Assembly (NCBI RefSeq): GCF_003369915.1
Contig: NC_046674.1
Coordinates: 9,672,001-9,736,000, forward strand
Source of the DNA: Drosophila miranda
Taxonomy: Eukaryota > Arthropoda > Insecta > Diptera > Drosophilidae
Direction: 5' to 3'
Length of the DNA stretch: 64,000 nt
Below, piece by piece: positions 1-11,177 of the stretch. The first letter of the stretch is position 1. Each line of letters opens with the position of its first letter. A program made the translations under genes and the position numbers. The notes beneath the pieces were generated by a model that ran no database searches, had not been told where the DNA came from, and was given only the letters and a program-made list of their open reading frames with translations.

Positions 1-2216
1 TTGTATGTATTTTTTTGGGCTTTCTGCATTTTTCCTCGTGTATTTTTCGGTCAGCGGAAATTCACACTTGGCAATTTAATTGTTCCGTTCTTATGTTCCA
101 CTGTTCTACTGATTTTGTCTTGCAAATTAGTTGTGTGCCGTGTTGTGTGTGTCTATGTTATCTTTTCTTTTTGTCTGTGAATGTGCCATAAAAAATGGCT
201 CGGCTCGTATCTGGGGTCTCTGTGTGAGAATTGAGATCTATTCGAAGATACATGGTTGTGTGTATGTTTTTGCCTGGCTTCATTTGTCTGCCATTGATTG
301 TGATATTTAAGGCTTCCAAGTGTGCCCTGTCATCGACTGGAAAAGTTCACGAACGGCAGCGGAATGAGCAGCAGTGGAAGCTCCGTTCTCCGTTTTCCTC
401 TCTCCGCTCCATGGCAAACTAGAACACTCGACTTTAAGCGGGCTTCGAGCACGAGCTCATTAGAATGCCGTTTGATATTTTGACAGGCAACACAACCTCC
501 GCAAGTGCTGAAATGTCAGCTTGGAGAATCGGCTCGGCCGAGTGGTCGAGTCGTAAATTAATCATGATTTGCATTCAGCCTGGCAAATATTTGCACAACA
601 ATTCGCGGCAGTATCCCTGGTTGCCCAGTCTCCCGGTCTCCAGGTCTCCAGTCGCAGCACTAGCACTCCCCAAAAAAGCAGAAACCCAAAGAAAACGAAA
701 CGAAAATGAATTCAATTGCCGGGCTTATCTGGACCAGGAAGCACTGCATCTGCATCTGCAGCGAAACTAGTTGCAGCGTGTTGCAAGCGGCGCCCAGATC
801 TGCTTTGGGAGGGGCCGGACCCTAGCCTCGATTCAGTTCAGTGGGTTAGTAGGGGCTACGGCTGCCCATAATAATTGTCGGCAGTCCGTGACAGCAATCT
901 TCGCTATGGCATCTCTTCGGCATCACAGATATGTATGTTTTTTCAATGTTAATGCAATTAAATTCTGAGTTAGGCGATCAGGCAACGACCAAGTCCAAGC
1001 ATCCGCTGACGCAGTGCCTCCAATTGGGAGCCGATGGCATAGCAGAGAATGCCGCAGCCAAATTGATGGACACATCTGACCTTAGCCGAACAGTGGACAC
1101 TTGGCCACGCGGCCACTTGGCCACCTGCCGCCGATCGCACATTGAGTATACGCCAGAGTGGCCGCCACTTCATGCTGAGACCTGCTGGAACGTAATTATT
1201 CGAGGGGGTAAAGTCTTGAAATGAATTTTCTATATGCAAGCAAGCACCTTTTACGAGTATTATTATGGTCGCTCTACTTGCCTGCCCCAGCGGGCGCCGT
1301 TGCAGTTGCAGTTGTAGTTGCAGCTGCAGCACATTTCTCACCCGTTTCCATTTGCGTAATGCTCCTTTTAGCCAGAGCAACAGACCAACTCCCTGACTGA
1401 CTGACTGACTGACTCACTGACTGCCGCTTGGCGGATCTGACATCTGAGTGAACTGTGCCAAAACAGAGTTCCAAAATATCCAGGACAGGTCGCCTCAATC
1501 TTTGGCCGAAAAGTGTGGCAACTGCAACCACTCGCTGGCAACCGCCAGAGCACTTCGAACCCCCCAAAAACATATTCAATTTCATGCAACATAATGGCCA
1601 TCTAATTTGGGGTCTTGATTGGTGTGTTACTTGCGATGGCAGGAATGCTTTTGTGCTTAAAGTTTATGAATAACTAAATGGGTTTGTGGGATGGGAAAAG
1701 GAAAGGAATGATTAGAGTGGAAATATATTAACTTAGAGGGTTGTTAATTTGGTTTGTTCATAAAAGAACAAGAGCCGAACGCTCCACTTCATTGCCTCTT
1801 TGGTATTTGGCTCATTTGACTTATTTTTTCCACCTGAATAGCACTCATTACTTCCTCATCTAAAAATTACTTGTATTGCTTACAGTTTCATTCAGTTTCC
1901 CGATTCTGTACGTTCGTTTCTATAACGACCTTCAAGGCAATTAACTCTAGAATAATGACAAAGACAATTGGAGAACTGAAAAACCCACCGACGGACAGAG
2001 AAGTGATGACGTCTCTTGAACTGTCAACATCTTGTTCTTTCTCCGATATGTAATTGATCTTTAAGCGCGGCTTAATTGTGGTTCATTATACCCAGTTACA
2101 CTGAGATCAACGCGAATCGACTTTAATTAATAGCGAAATTGAGTTTGGTGCTAAGCGTCATCGATAAGGGGTAATCGAGAGCCACGGTCTCGAGAGCTGG
2201 GGAACTGGTTCCCTCC
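1..2216. other. non-coding stretch, no gene seen
   Basis: All reading frames are short and show neither a signal peptide, a domain nor a TATA/start/donor combination. The base composition and scattered AT-rich words are ordinary Drosophila intergenic or intronic DNA. It could be regulatory DNA of a neighbour outside the window, but nothing here proves that. Confidence 0.6.
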
Positions 2217-2477
2217 ATGATAATTGGCCACAATATCTCGCTGTTGTTGCTATTGTTCGTGTTATGCAATGCAGAGGCAGAGGCAGAGGCAGAACTGTCA
2301 CTTAGCAGCCGTAAGGTGGCCACAAGGCGTACATTACCCCCAGACAACACACCGAACAAGATCCCAGAGGAGATACTACCACAGAGGTGGCTGGAGGTTG
2401 GCGGAGGTTGGCGGAGGTTGGGACACCGCACAGCACAACACAAACAGAGCCCGGATATGGCCAAGGAATTTACCTGA
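2217..2477 (+). CDS. candidate small secreted peptide (86 aa), unproven
   Basis: An ATG opens an 86-codon frame. Its N-terminus is a good signal peptide: a short polar start, a Leu-rich core (SLLLLLFVL) and a probable cleavage site after Cys-Asn-Ala. A Glu-Ala repeat follows (EAEAEAE, encoded by a GAGGCA microsatellite), then a basic tail with several Arg/Lys pairs. An ATTAAA lies about 15 nt past the stop. There is no clear TATA box and the microsatellite may produce the frame by chance. I do not recognise a family. It lacks the MFKL start exon of the cluster genes, so it is not an obvious member. Confidence 0.3.
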   Translation: MIIGHNISLLLLLFVLCNAEAEAEAELSLSSRKVATRRTLPPDNTPNKIPEEILPQRWLEVGGGWRRLGHRTAQHKQSPDMAKEFT

Positions 2478-3978
2478 AATAGAAATCTATTAAAAGTCGC
2501 TCAAGAATTTCGGCTAACAAAGCCATTCGATGCGGAGCAGGCCGAAACAGATCGGAGGTAAGGGAGTTGTGTCGCCAGATCGAAACGAAACGAAGCGAAG
2601 CATTCATTAATCATGCTAAAAACTGCTGACAAATCACCATAACGGCGGCAAATACTCGCACAACTCTACTTGAACCAACACAACGAAAGTACAGTTGTGC
2701 TCGCGTCCCAATGTGTGTGTGTGGTGTGTGCGCCTGCGCAAAAGACACTTGGGCAATCGCAATCGATGTTTGCTTATTACACAAAGCGGAACTCCAGAGC
2801 CCGACCCAGAGACCAGTCCCGAGACCTGAGACCCGAGACCGAGCGCTGTTCTATAGTATGTGGGTTGGGTTATCGCTCGCTCGTTCGTACTATATAGGCA
2901 TTGTTATGCCAGACAATTGCAATCCAAGATTAGCATAACCAGAAACTGGTATCCAGAAAGGAAAGGAGTCTTGGAGCTGCCCAAAGGGGAACAATCACAG
3001 TTCCAGTATGTTGGGAATCAAGGGAACAATAATACGTACAGAACGAAGAATGAATGAGAACTCTCTGAAAGCAACAGTGGATATAATAACATGACAAACT
3101 TGTTTTGGCTGTTCTGGCTGAAAATATGAAGAAATTCATTTTCATTTCGTTCAGCATTTGCAGGCTGGCCTACGTGAGGGGCCCACAAATTAGCCCCCAA
3201 CTTTGTCCACATTCCTTTCTCAATCTCTGACGATTACCGCCTGCGATGGCCTTCTTTGAGTCGGAGACGTGGTTCCGACCATGAAAGATACACTCGTACA
3301 CTCGTATACGCAAGTGCGTTCGTTCACATTGAACTTGGGCCACTTTTGGGGCCTGGTGTGTCTGGCGTGGCTGCTGTGCGTGCGTGTCGCAGGTATGAAA
3401 TACAAGTGCGAGTACAAGACATTTTCACGGTCAACTTTGAGGAAAATGACAGAGCGAACAGCATTTTTGCGACGACTTTGGCTGGCAGAGAAGTGATGCA
3501 AGTGCTGGCCGCTGACCGACTGCCCGAGTGGGCCAAATGGTCAGCATGGACTAGCGCAATACCAGACGGCAACGGCAATAGCAACAGCAAGAGTCAAGAC
3601 ACTTTATTTTGACTGGTTTGTTTTTTTTTTTGCAACCTAATGGGGTCCGAAGTCTTTGGCGGACAGTGGGCAGTGGCCAGTGGGCAGGGGACTTGGGCGG
3701 GGTTTTGAAAACCGTAACCGAAGACAAAGGCGAATCAGCTGCTGTTGCACATGCAAACTTTGCCACTTGGCGCCTCCCTGGCCCCACTCTGCTCTGCTCT
3801 CTGGAGTGTTCGCTGCCGTTGGCGTTATTTTTCAGCTTTTCTTAACGATGGCGAAGGAGGAAAAACGAAATACAACAAAAAATTATTATTATTGTGTTTT
3901 CTGCACTTTTAGATTCGGTTTTTCTTCTTGACGTGACGGCTGCTGCACATGGTTGGATTCGGATTCGGATTTTGGGAG
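2478..3978. other. non-coding stretch upstream of the first cluster gene
   Basis: Only short overlapping frames occur, none with a recognisable protein. The last few hundred bases are presumably the promoter-proximal region of the gene at 4095. Confidence 0.55.
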
Positions 3979-4094
3979 TATAAAAGCCGGCGCGGATTTG
4001 GAGTATGCAACACAACCCAGCGAGGCGTCCACACAGACCCACAGTTCATACTTCAGCCAATAGCTAGCGCTTCAGAATCGCAAGGATTAGCAAA

Positions 4095-4495
4095 ATGCAC
4101 AAGTTGGTAAGTCGATCAATCCCTCCCTAAGCTCTTCTCGGTTTCTCCTTCTCACCATCACCCGCTGCTTTCAGGTGGTGTTCTTCGCTCTGCTCGCCGT
4201 GGTTGCTGCCCGTCCGGGTTACCTGGGTCTGGACCCCTGGAGCTATGCCGCTCCTGCGATCCACTATGAGCCGGCCCTGGCCAAGGTGGGCGCCATCGTG
4301 AAGACCATTCCCAGTGCCGTATCCCACCAGAGCATTAGCCAGGTGCACAGCTCGGCCCACATCATCCAGCCGATTGTGGCTCCGATCCTGAAGACCTACT
4401 CAGCCCCCATCATCAAGACCTACGCGGCTCCGGCTCTGCACACAACACTCCTGTCGCCCTCGTGGGCCGGCCATGGCTGGGCCCCATCCTGGTAA
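4095..4495 (+). CDS. retinin-like cuticular protein, 110 aa, two exons
   Basis: Exon 1 (4095-4106) encodes Met-His-Lys-Leu. A 68-nt intron (GTAAGT...TTTCAG, 4107-4174) follows in phase 0, and exon 2 runs from 4175 to the TAA at 4493-4495. The N-terminus is a signal peptide (VVFFALLAVVAA then RPG). The middle carries the retinin-type motif (AKVGAIVKTIPSAVSHQS followed by VHSSAH), known from Drosophila retinin and its relatives. Repeated TYxAP units and a Trp-rich tail ending APSW follow. Retinin is an extracellular corneal lens protein, so a secreted cuticle or lens role is inferred. TATAAAAG lies at 3979-3986 and AATAAA at 4624-4629. Confidence 0.9.
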
Positions 4496-4828
4496 AGTGA
4501 TCCCGTCGACATCCGGGACGGCAGTGCGTGGGCTAGCAACTACTCCCCATATCCAATGGAAATTGTCCTTCTCTTTCCTGTAATGTTGTCTTTCCTTCCT
4601 TCTTTCACGTTTTGACTGATGTAAATAAATCCATGTTTCATGCTCAGAAAAACCTTCGGTTTTTTATTTATGTATGCGGATCATCTTCCTTGCAAAGGAC
4701 ATTGCAGGATCGGATCTCGACCGTGGGTTTGTATGTCTGGTCGCGAAGAAGCAGGGGAGCTCAGAATTGTCCAGATCGACCAAAACAGACCAATATCCGT
4801 ATTGCCCTTGATGTCGATTGCAAATAAT

Positions 4829-5945
4829 TAATGTCCTTTTTTCAGGTGCCAATCGGTTGGCAGGACTCTCCCGGTCACGAAAAGACATGCCACGCCCCGA
4901 TCGGCCGCCCTACAGTCGAGATATAGCGTACAGAAGAAACCAGTATTTGCATGATATGCAAATCGTTATCTTCGGAAGGCTATATCTCAGAAAAATAGGG
5001 CCAGATAGGTGCAGGACCAGCTCTCCCAGGATCGCGAGGATCCAGACTGTCGAACGGCATCAAAATCTCGACTACAAAAATGGGGTGGATTTTTGGCAAA
5101 TTCAATGATGGTTACATCATGATTTTTTGCGAAAATCGTGATGGAAGGGATGTCCTTCTTTCAGGTGCCAATCGGTTGGCAGGACTCTCCCGGTCACGAA
5201 AAGACATGCCACGCCCCGATCGGCCGCCCTATAGTCGAGATATAGCTTGCAGAAGAAACCAGTATTTGCAGGATATGCAAATCGTTATCTTCGGAAAGCT
5301 ATATCTCAGACAAATAGGGCCAGAGAGCTGCAGGACCAACTCTCCCAGGATCGCGAGGATCTAGACTGTCGAACGGCATCAAAATCTCGACTACAAAAAT
5401 GGGGTGGATTTTTGGCAAATTCAATGATGGTTACATCATGATTTTTTGCGAAAATCGTGATGGAAGGGATGTCCTTCTTTCAGGTGCCAATCGGTTGGCA
5501 GGACTCTCCCGGTCACGAAAAGACATGCCACGCCCCGATCGGCCGCCCTATAGTCGAGATATAGCACACAGAAGAAACCAGTATTTGGAGGATATGCAAA
5601 TCGTTATCTTCGGAAAGCTATATCTCAGACAAATAGGGCCAGAGAGCTGCAGGACCAACTCTCCCAGGATCGCGAGGATCTAGACTGTCGAACGGCATCA
5701 AAATCTCGACTACAAAAATGGGGTGGATTTTTGGCAAATTCAATGATGGTTACATCATGATTTTTTGCGAAAATCGTGATGGAAGGGATGTCCTTCTTTC
5801 AGGTGCCAATCGGTTGGCAGGACTCTCCCGGTCACGAAAAGACATGCCACGCCCCGATCGGCCGCCCTACAGTCGAGATATAGCGTACAGAAGAAACCAG
5901 TATTTGCAGGATATGCAAATCTTTATCTTCGGTTATATCTCAGTG
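4829..5945 (+). repeat. tandem array of a 319-bp satellite-like monomer, about 3.5 copies
   Basis: The landmark GGTGCCAATCGG recurs at 4845, 5164, 5483 and 5802, exactly 319 bp apart each time. Copies 2 and 3 are almost identical, copy 1 is the most diverged, and copy 4 stops matching near 5945. Open frames of 94-97 codons in each unit are a by-product of the repeat: they keep the same frame only inside a monomer and show no domain. I do not recognise the family by name. Its position between two retinin-like genes makes it a euchromatic array. Confidence 0.93.
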
Positions 5946-6140
5946 CCATGGCTTCCTGTGAAAATCCTTCCTTTTATGGAGTCTTTTTCAAGGATCCATA
6001 TCCTTCCCTAATACAAATTATTTTATTTTCTCCGCTATTTGTGGCTCGATATGGAACGATTGACAACAACAACAAACATCCCCGATAGAATCCTTATCAA
6101 GGATCAACGACATGTTTCCCACTCATACATACTTACTTTG

Positions 6141-6345
6141 CTCCACCATTTCTCATCAAATCTGATTGTACTACGCCTCCTTGTGATCGAGAGAATCTTC
6201 CCGATCGCTTAGAGGCATCAAGGACAACAAGGATAATGCCTGTTCAACTTTTAATCGCTATAACTCCACCATTTCTCATGCGATCTGGAAGTGCCACGAC
6301 TTCTCGTAGTCGGGAGAATGTCCTCGATCGATTAAAGCCAGGGAT
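6141..6345 (-). repeat. two decayed units related to the 319-bp monomer, inverted
   Basis: Two imperfect copies of a roughly 120-bp unit start with CTCCACCATTTCTCAT at 6141 and 6264. The second aligns, by eye, to the reverse complement of the 319-bp monomer over about 75 bp (GCTATA...GTGCCACGACTTCTCG...TCGGGAGAATGTCCT against GCTATA...GTGGCATGTCTTTTCG...CCGGGAGAGTCCT). I estimate around 60 percent identity. They look like older relatives of the array in opposite orientation. Confidence 0.5.
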
Positions 6346-6556
6346 ATTCCGCTTTCAGCGTTATTTTCAAACCTATCCTTTTGACCTCCCCATTCATAGT
6401 AGTTTCCGATATCCCAATAACCATAAATACAGTTTAGATTTAACTTTTGAAAATCACATTTAATTCGCAATTAAACTCGTTTATATACAAAAGGAATATT
6501 ATATTTCTAGCCATCCAGATCGCTCGTCCTAGCATCCAGTCCTCCAGCCTGCGTCC

Positions 6557-6984
6557 TTACCAGCCAGCGTTGTAGACAACGGGAGCAGCCGCATAGGAAG
6601 TATGGACGACGGGAGAAGCGTATGAGGTGTGGACCAGAGGAGATGCGTAGCTGGTGACGACGGGAGCTGCATAGGTCTTTACCACAGGGGCGACAACATC
6701 CTGGACAACATGGGCAGAGCTGTGGACCACCGACTGGCTCTGGTGGGAGACAGAGGTAGGAACGCTCCTTACCACGGAACCAACATTGGCCAGGTAGGGC
6801 TCCTGCACGATGGTTGTGGTAGCCGGGGCGGAATAGACCAGCGGAGACTCATACAGATGGCCGGGACGAGCGACAGCTACGGCGAGAAGAGCAGACAACA
6901 CCACCTGGAACAAATAATGGAGGAGGTTAGCTATGAGGAGGACGACCGCTCGGATTCGGATGGATGACTTACCAATTTGAACAT
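6557..6984 (-). CDS. retinin-like cuticular protein, 119 aa, two exons
   Basis: On the minus strand, exon 1 (6984-6973) encodes MFKL. A 68-nt phase-0 intron (6972-6905) begins GTAAGT and ends TTCCAG, and exon 2 ends at the TAA at 6557-6559. The protein has a signal peptide ([12 protein letters not shown] then RPGH), a [17 protein letters not shown] segment, the retinin-like core [20 protein letters not shown], and a tail of [10 protein letters not shown] / YASPLVHTS repeats. It is very close to the gene at 7761, with which it lies head to head. TATATAAG (minus) is at 7073-7080 and a weak ATTAAA sits near 6459-6464. Secretion and a cuticle/lens role are inferred from the family. Confidence 0.9.
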
Positions 6985-7080
6985 GTTGAGGGGATTTTGT
7001 GTTTTTGGTCTGTGTTGTGCTGCTGTGGAAGCGAATAAAGCTGACTGATAATGGGACAACTGAAAGACCAGTCTTATATA

Positions 7081-7654
7081 GTAGGGGCATTGTCCATCGT
7101 CGTTATTTTCGGGGCAGTTGCCGACGCAGCCGCCGTTGCCGTCGCAGCTGCGAAAAGAGAAGTTTAATTAAAACATTTACGAGTGCGGGTACGATTTGAG
7201 TTGAGTTGACTTTAAAGCGAAATAAGTCTGCCCTCGCTCGGACAATAAAACATGCGACTTGCAATTGAAAGAAAAACTGAAACTCAAACTGAACCCAATA
7301 CCCGTGATCCGAAACCAAAAGCTCACACACTCACTGCACGCTGACTTGACCCTGACTCCCGCACTCAAAGTGCAAGTAATGCAGCCGCGGAGGAGTCATC
7401 AGAGGCCCTCGAGAGTCTCTAATGGTCTCGGAACCACTCTGCTATACTCCGCTGTACTCTGCGTACTTGATGGGCTCTCGGCTAAGCCGTCCACCGACGC
7501 TAATTGCTTATTGATCGCGGCCCAGAATCTGATATGGGTTGGATTTCGGACTCGAATTGTGACGCGGCTTCGGTCCACACATCGATACTGTGGTCTGCGT
7601 ATGCGTGTGGCTCGGCCCTGAAGGTCAAAGCCAAGTCTCTGCCCAAACGGGAGC
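7081..7654. other. bidirectional promoter region between two head-to-head retinin-like genes
   Basis: This region of about 570 bp separates the TATA box of the minus-strand gene (7073-7080) from that of the plus-strand gene (7655-7663). No coding sequence is seen. The two genes are near-duplicates, so shared control elements are plausible. Confidence 0.5.
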
Positions 7655-7760
7655 TATATAAAACCACTGCAGCAGCTCCACAACCACACACAGTTCTCGC
7701 AAGAAGCTCAATCCGATCACTCCAATCCCAAACAGTCAATACAGACCAAACTATTTCAAA

Positions 7761-8189
7761 ATGTTCAAGTTGGTGGTATTGTCTGCTCTCCTCGCCGTAG
7801 CTGCTGCCCGTCCCGGTCACCTGCTGGAGTCCTCCCCCGTGGTCTATTCCGCCCCGGCTACCACAACCATCGTGCAGGAGCCCTACCTGGCCAATGTTGG
7901 TTCCGTGGTAAAGAGCGTTCCCACCTCTGTCTCCCACCAGAGCCAGTCGGTGGTCCACAGCTCTGCCCATGTCGTCCAGGATGTTGTCGCCCCCGTGGTC
8001 AAGACCTATGCAGCTCCCGTCGTCCACACCAGCTACGCTGCTGCTGCCCCTGTTTACCAGACGACCTACGCCGCTGCCGCCCCAGTGGTGCACACCAGCT
8101 ATGCGGCCGCCGTTCCCGTTGTGGCCAGCCACTATTCTGCAGTGGCCGCCTCCTCGCCGCTGACCTACACCGCCACCGGTGTGTGGTAG
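7761..8189 (+). CDS. retinin-like cuticular protein, 142 aa, intronless
   Basis: The frame runs unbroken from ATG 7761 to TAG 8187-8189. The first residues [20 protein letters not shown] match the spliced product of the neighbour at 6984, but the intron after the fourth codon is absent. The core [21 protein letters not shown] and the segment [17 protein letters not shown] are conserved. The tail is longer, with repeats of [12 protein letters not shown] type, and ends TGVW. TATATAAAA lies at 7655-7663, and AATAAA at about 8266-8271 with a second one just after. Intron loss by cDNA-mediated gene conversion is the simplest explanation. Confidence 0.93.
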   Translation: MFKLVVLSALLAVAAARPGHLLESSPVVYSAPATTTIVQEPYLANVGSVVKSVPTSVSHQSQSVVHSSAHVVQDVVAPVVKTYAAPVVHTSYAAAAPVYQTTYAAAAPVVHTSYAAAVPVVASHYSAVAASSPLTYTATGVW

Positions 8190-8278
8190 AGCGCCGCGCC
8201 GCACCATTTGCTTCCAGGTGACCAGGATTCATGGACTGTTGGACGGTTTTGTGATACGAATTTTAAATAAAAATAAAT

Positions 8279-9635
8279 GTTTTTGCTTTCGAAATTGTCT
8301 GCCTGTTTTCTCTCTCCTCGATGGGCCATTCATCAGTCTTGATCTATGCAGGACAGGTTCCATTTTGCACCTCTGATGTGCATTCTAAACACTGCTGAGG
8401 GTGCCAAGGGTGGTGGAGGTTCAATAGATGTACGTCATGGCATGTCCTGGTTCATTGCTCCCTGGCACGTACTTCCTTCTGCACCTGCAGCCTGGGTAAA
8501 CATCGTACATGTGCCCTGCACACGCCTCAAAGGTACTATGGTCCGTATGTGAATGAAAAATAGATTTGGGGGGTGGCCTCCACCTCTTCCAAGACCATTG
8601 GCATCCAGCTGCTTCAAGGACAACAGGCCCGGATGGTCAATGAACTGTTTCGTTCAGCAGGTATCACTACAAGTGACGATAGAAATAGTTGAAATCTAAT
8701 TTCCTAATGGATTATATAACCAGTTGCCACAGTGGGCACCAACCAACTAATTTCTTCACAAAGACCTGGTGTTCGACCGATGGCTCCGTTGGCCGCAATA
8801 TACATATACATGGCCCCGAGATGGCAGGACCTGGGACCTTGATCTCTGGCACCAAGCCGCTGTAGTGCAGCCCCACACTGAGAAGAAACCTCACAACAGT
8901 TAAAAGTACTTTAAGTATTTCTAAAAATGCATTTTTACCCTGTTGAGAATGAAAGCCATTTGCAGGAAAGAGATTTCCCGAGGCGTTATCAGTGGCCCGC
9001 CTTCAAAGTTCCCATTCATTTTCCAGGAAAATCTGTGCCTTATTTGCACCTTGCCTGCATTTAGATAATGGAAACTCAAGCCGGCAAAAGTTTCCTGGAA
9101 AGTTGTCGGCTGCCAGGTGGCCTTGACTGATGCGATTCTGATTTTCGCTCTCTCCCACCGCGTTACTTACGCGATGAAGTTCTTGGAACAAGTCTGCTGT
9201 GGACCCTTGGCTCGTTCTCCTTTCAGATTTAAAGCCCCTTCCAGAACGGGTACGTGCGCCACTAAAGCGGCAGCCCCAGAATTGAAACGAAAACAAGAGT
9301 GGGTTTGGGTTCGGCTTTGGCCCGAAACAAGTGCGAGGCCGAAAATAAGTGAAGTAATTACTGGCACTCGAAGTACTGGAAGGGGAAGAAAAGAGTGCCA
9401 GAGAGCAGAGATCGGCTCCGAATAATAATAATCTGGTTTGTGGCCAACAACCCAGTAAACAGACGGAGAAAAAAGAGACAAGAATCCGTTCAGGCACGTT
9501 CGACCGACCGCCGATTGTATCCGCCTCAATGGACAATGGACAATGCGTATGCGTGTGCGTGAGCTGTCCCTGTATGGGTGGGTATCTGTGTGGGAGAAAC
9601 ACCGAAAGCAAGCCAAAGTGAAGTTCAAGTGCGAG
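8279..9635. other. intergenic region with possible decayed coding scraps
   Basis: Short frames at 8346-8552 (plus) and 8712-8894 (minus) look slightly protein-like, but neither has a family I recognise nor a promoter. The sequence could hold remnants of an old insertion or retrocopy. The last 200 bp are upstream DNA of the gene at 9733. Confidence 0.4.
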
Positions 9636-9732
9636 TATAAAAGAGATTGACAGTCCCTCAGCGAATCACACTCCAAGTCCATCTCTTCGACACGACACAC
9701 GTCAAAGAAGCCCAAAGAAAGCCCCCGTCAAA

Positions 9733-10263
9733 ATGTTCAAATTGGTAAGGATCCCCAATGGATGGCCAAGAAGGATTACGATCTCTAACTGATTCCCACT
9801 CTCTCCGATCCGCCAGTTCGTTCTCGCTGCTCTGCTGGCCGTTGCCGCCGCCAAGCCCGGCCATCTGGCTGCCGCTCCCCTCGTCTACAGCGCCCCAGCC
9901 ACGACCATCGTCCAGGAGTCGTCGCTGGCCAAGATCGGAGCCGTCGTGAAGAGCGTGCCCACCGCCGTCTCCCACCAGAGCCTCACCCAGGTGCACAGCA
10001 CCCCGGTGGTGGAGGATGTGGTTGCCCCAGTCGTGAGGACGACCGCCGTCCACTCCGCTCCCCTTGTGGCCGCCGCTCCCCTCGTCAAGACCGTGGCTGC
10101 TGCTCCTGTGGCCTACTCCGCACCGCTGACATACTCTGCGCCCGTGGCTTACGCCTCTCCTCTGGCCTACTCCCACCCCGTGGCCTACTCCTCGCCCGTG
10201 GCCTATGCCGCTGCTCCTGTCCAGTACCACGCCCCCCTCACATACGCCGCCCACGCCTGGTAA
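9733..10263 (+). CDS. retinin-like cuticular protein, 152 aa, two exons
   Basis: Exon 1 (9733-9744) encodes MFKL. A 72-nt phase-0 intron (GTAAGG...CGCCAG, 9745-9816) follows, and exon 2 runs to the TAA at 10261-10263. The signal peptide ([12 protein letters not shown] then KPGH) precedes [17 protein letters not shown] and the retinin-like core [15 protein letters not shown]. The C-terminal third is a run of short AYSAP/AYASP/TYSAP repeats ending AAHAW. TATAAAAG lies at 9636-9643 and AATAAA at 10332-10337. Alanine-proline-tyrosine repeats of this kind are common in insect low-complexity cuticle proteins. Confidence 0.92.
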
Positions 10264-10266
10264 AAA

Positions 10267-11074
10267 GTGAGAGACCGAGAACGAAAGATTTTGAACAGTT
10301 CCTTGTTGACTTGTGTCCGTCCCGCGAAAGAAATAAAGCAAAACGATATAAAATTTGAGTTGGCCAACATTTTCCCGCCAGTTGGCGAAGTCCCGTTACC
10401 GGTTATTGGTTTCGTGCAGTTGGAGGAGGTGCAGAGGAGGTGGCCCACAAAGGCGTCACAGGCCTGACAACAGAGCCACATAAGATGCCCCAGATGTTCC
10501 TGCGAGTTCAAGGACGCGTTGCGATGCAGCCGGAGAGATGGTCATCAATGATAGACAGATCATAGTAGTCGGGAAAATCGGAATAGTACTCCAATGTATA
10601 CGGAATACATTGAGCACCTGCTGAGAAATATGGGCATGCGAGTGCCTTCCAATGAGGATGTCATGTTATTCCAGGTGTTGGCCAACATTTCCTCTTGCGG
10701 CATTACAGTTAACATGTTGTTTGGGTTCCAGGCCGAGCACCGCCACGAGCCGTTCGCAGATGGCGTCAACCCCATCGCCACAGACTTTAGGCTTAAGCCT
10801 CGGGGCAGCTTCGATGCCCCCAACTGCAACAAAAACTGCAGCTCGACAGGCCAGCAGGTCTTGCAATCCGAATGCAAAGGGAGCTGAGGAAGAACAGCTG
10901 AAGAGGGGGCCTCGCTCACCCAACGCCGTTGCCCAATCCAAAAAAAAACCCACGGGGATCCAAACTGGCGTAGAGATCATGGCGTACCCTAACCTGGAGG
11001 CGGTCAAGGAAGACAAACGGCTCGTGGGGCTACCGCGGGATGAGCATGGAATGGCAGCAATTGGGTTTTTATAG
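10267..11074 (+). pseudogene. possible decayed or unrecognised coding sequence
   Basis: One frame reads through 10267-10887 with only a few stops (after about 66 codons, and a pair near 10554). It contains protein-like stretches: FVQLEEVQRRW; a Cys-rich HIRCPRCSCEFKDAL at about 10477; and an open stretch from ATG 10594 (YTEYIEHLLRNMGMRVP, then VLANISSCGITVNMLF). The neighbouring frame stays open to 11074. I do not recognise a family. It may be a broken host gene, an old insertion, or chance. Confidence is low. Confidence 0.25.
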
Positions 11075-11177
11075 ATTCTCAAACTTTATTATTATACACT
11101 GAAAAAAAAAAATAAAAAAAAATCCAATCTGAGATGCTGCGATTTATTATCCAACGATTATCCATGGGGTGGATCCT

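Noticed and set aside
4818-6011. Series of 94-97 codon frames in the tandem array as a repeated protein gene
   Set aside because: The frames recur only because the 319-bp unit recurs. They break between units, show no domain and have no promoter.
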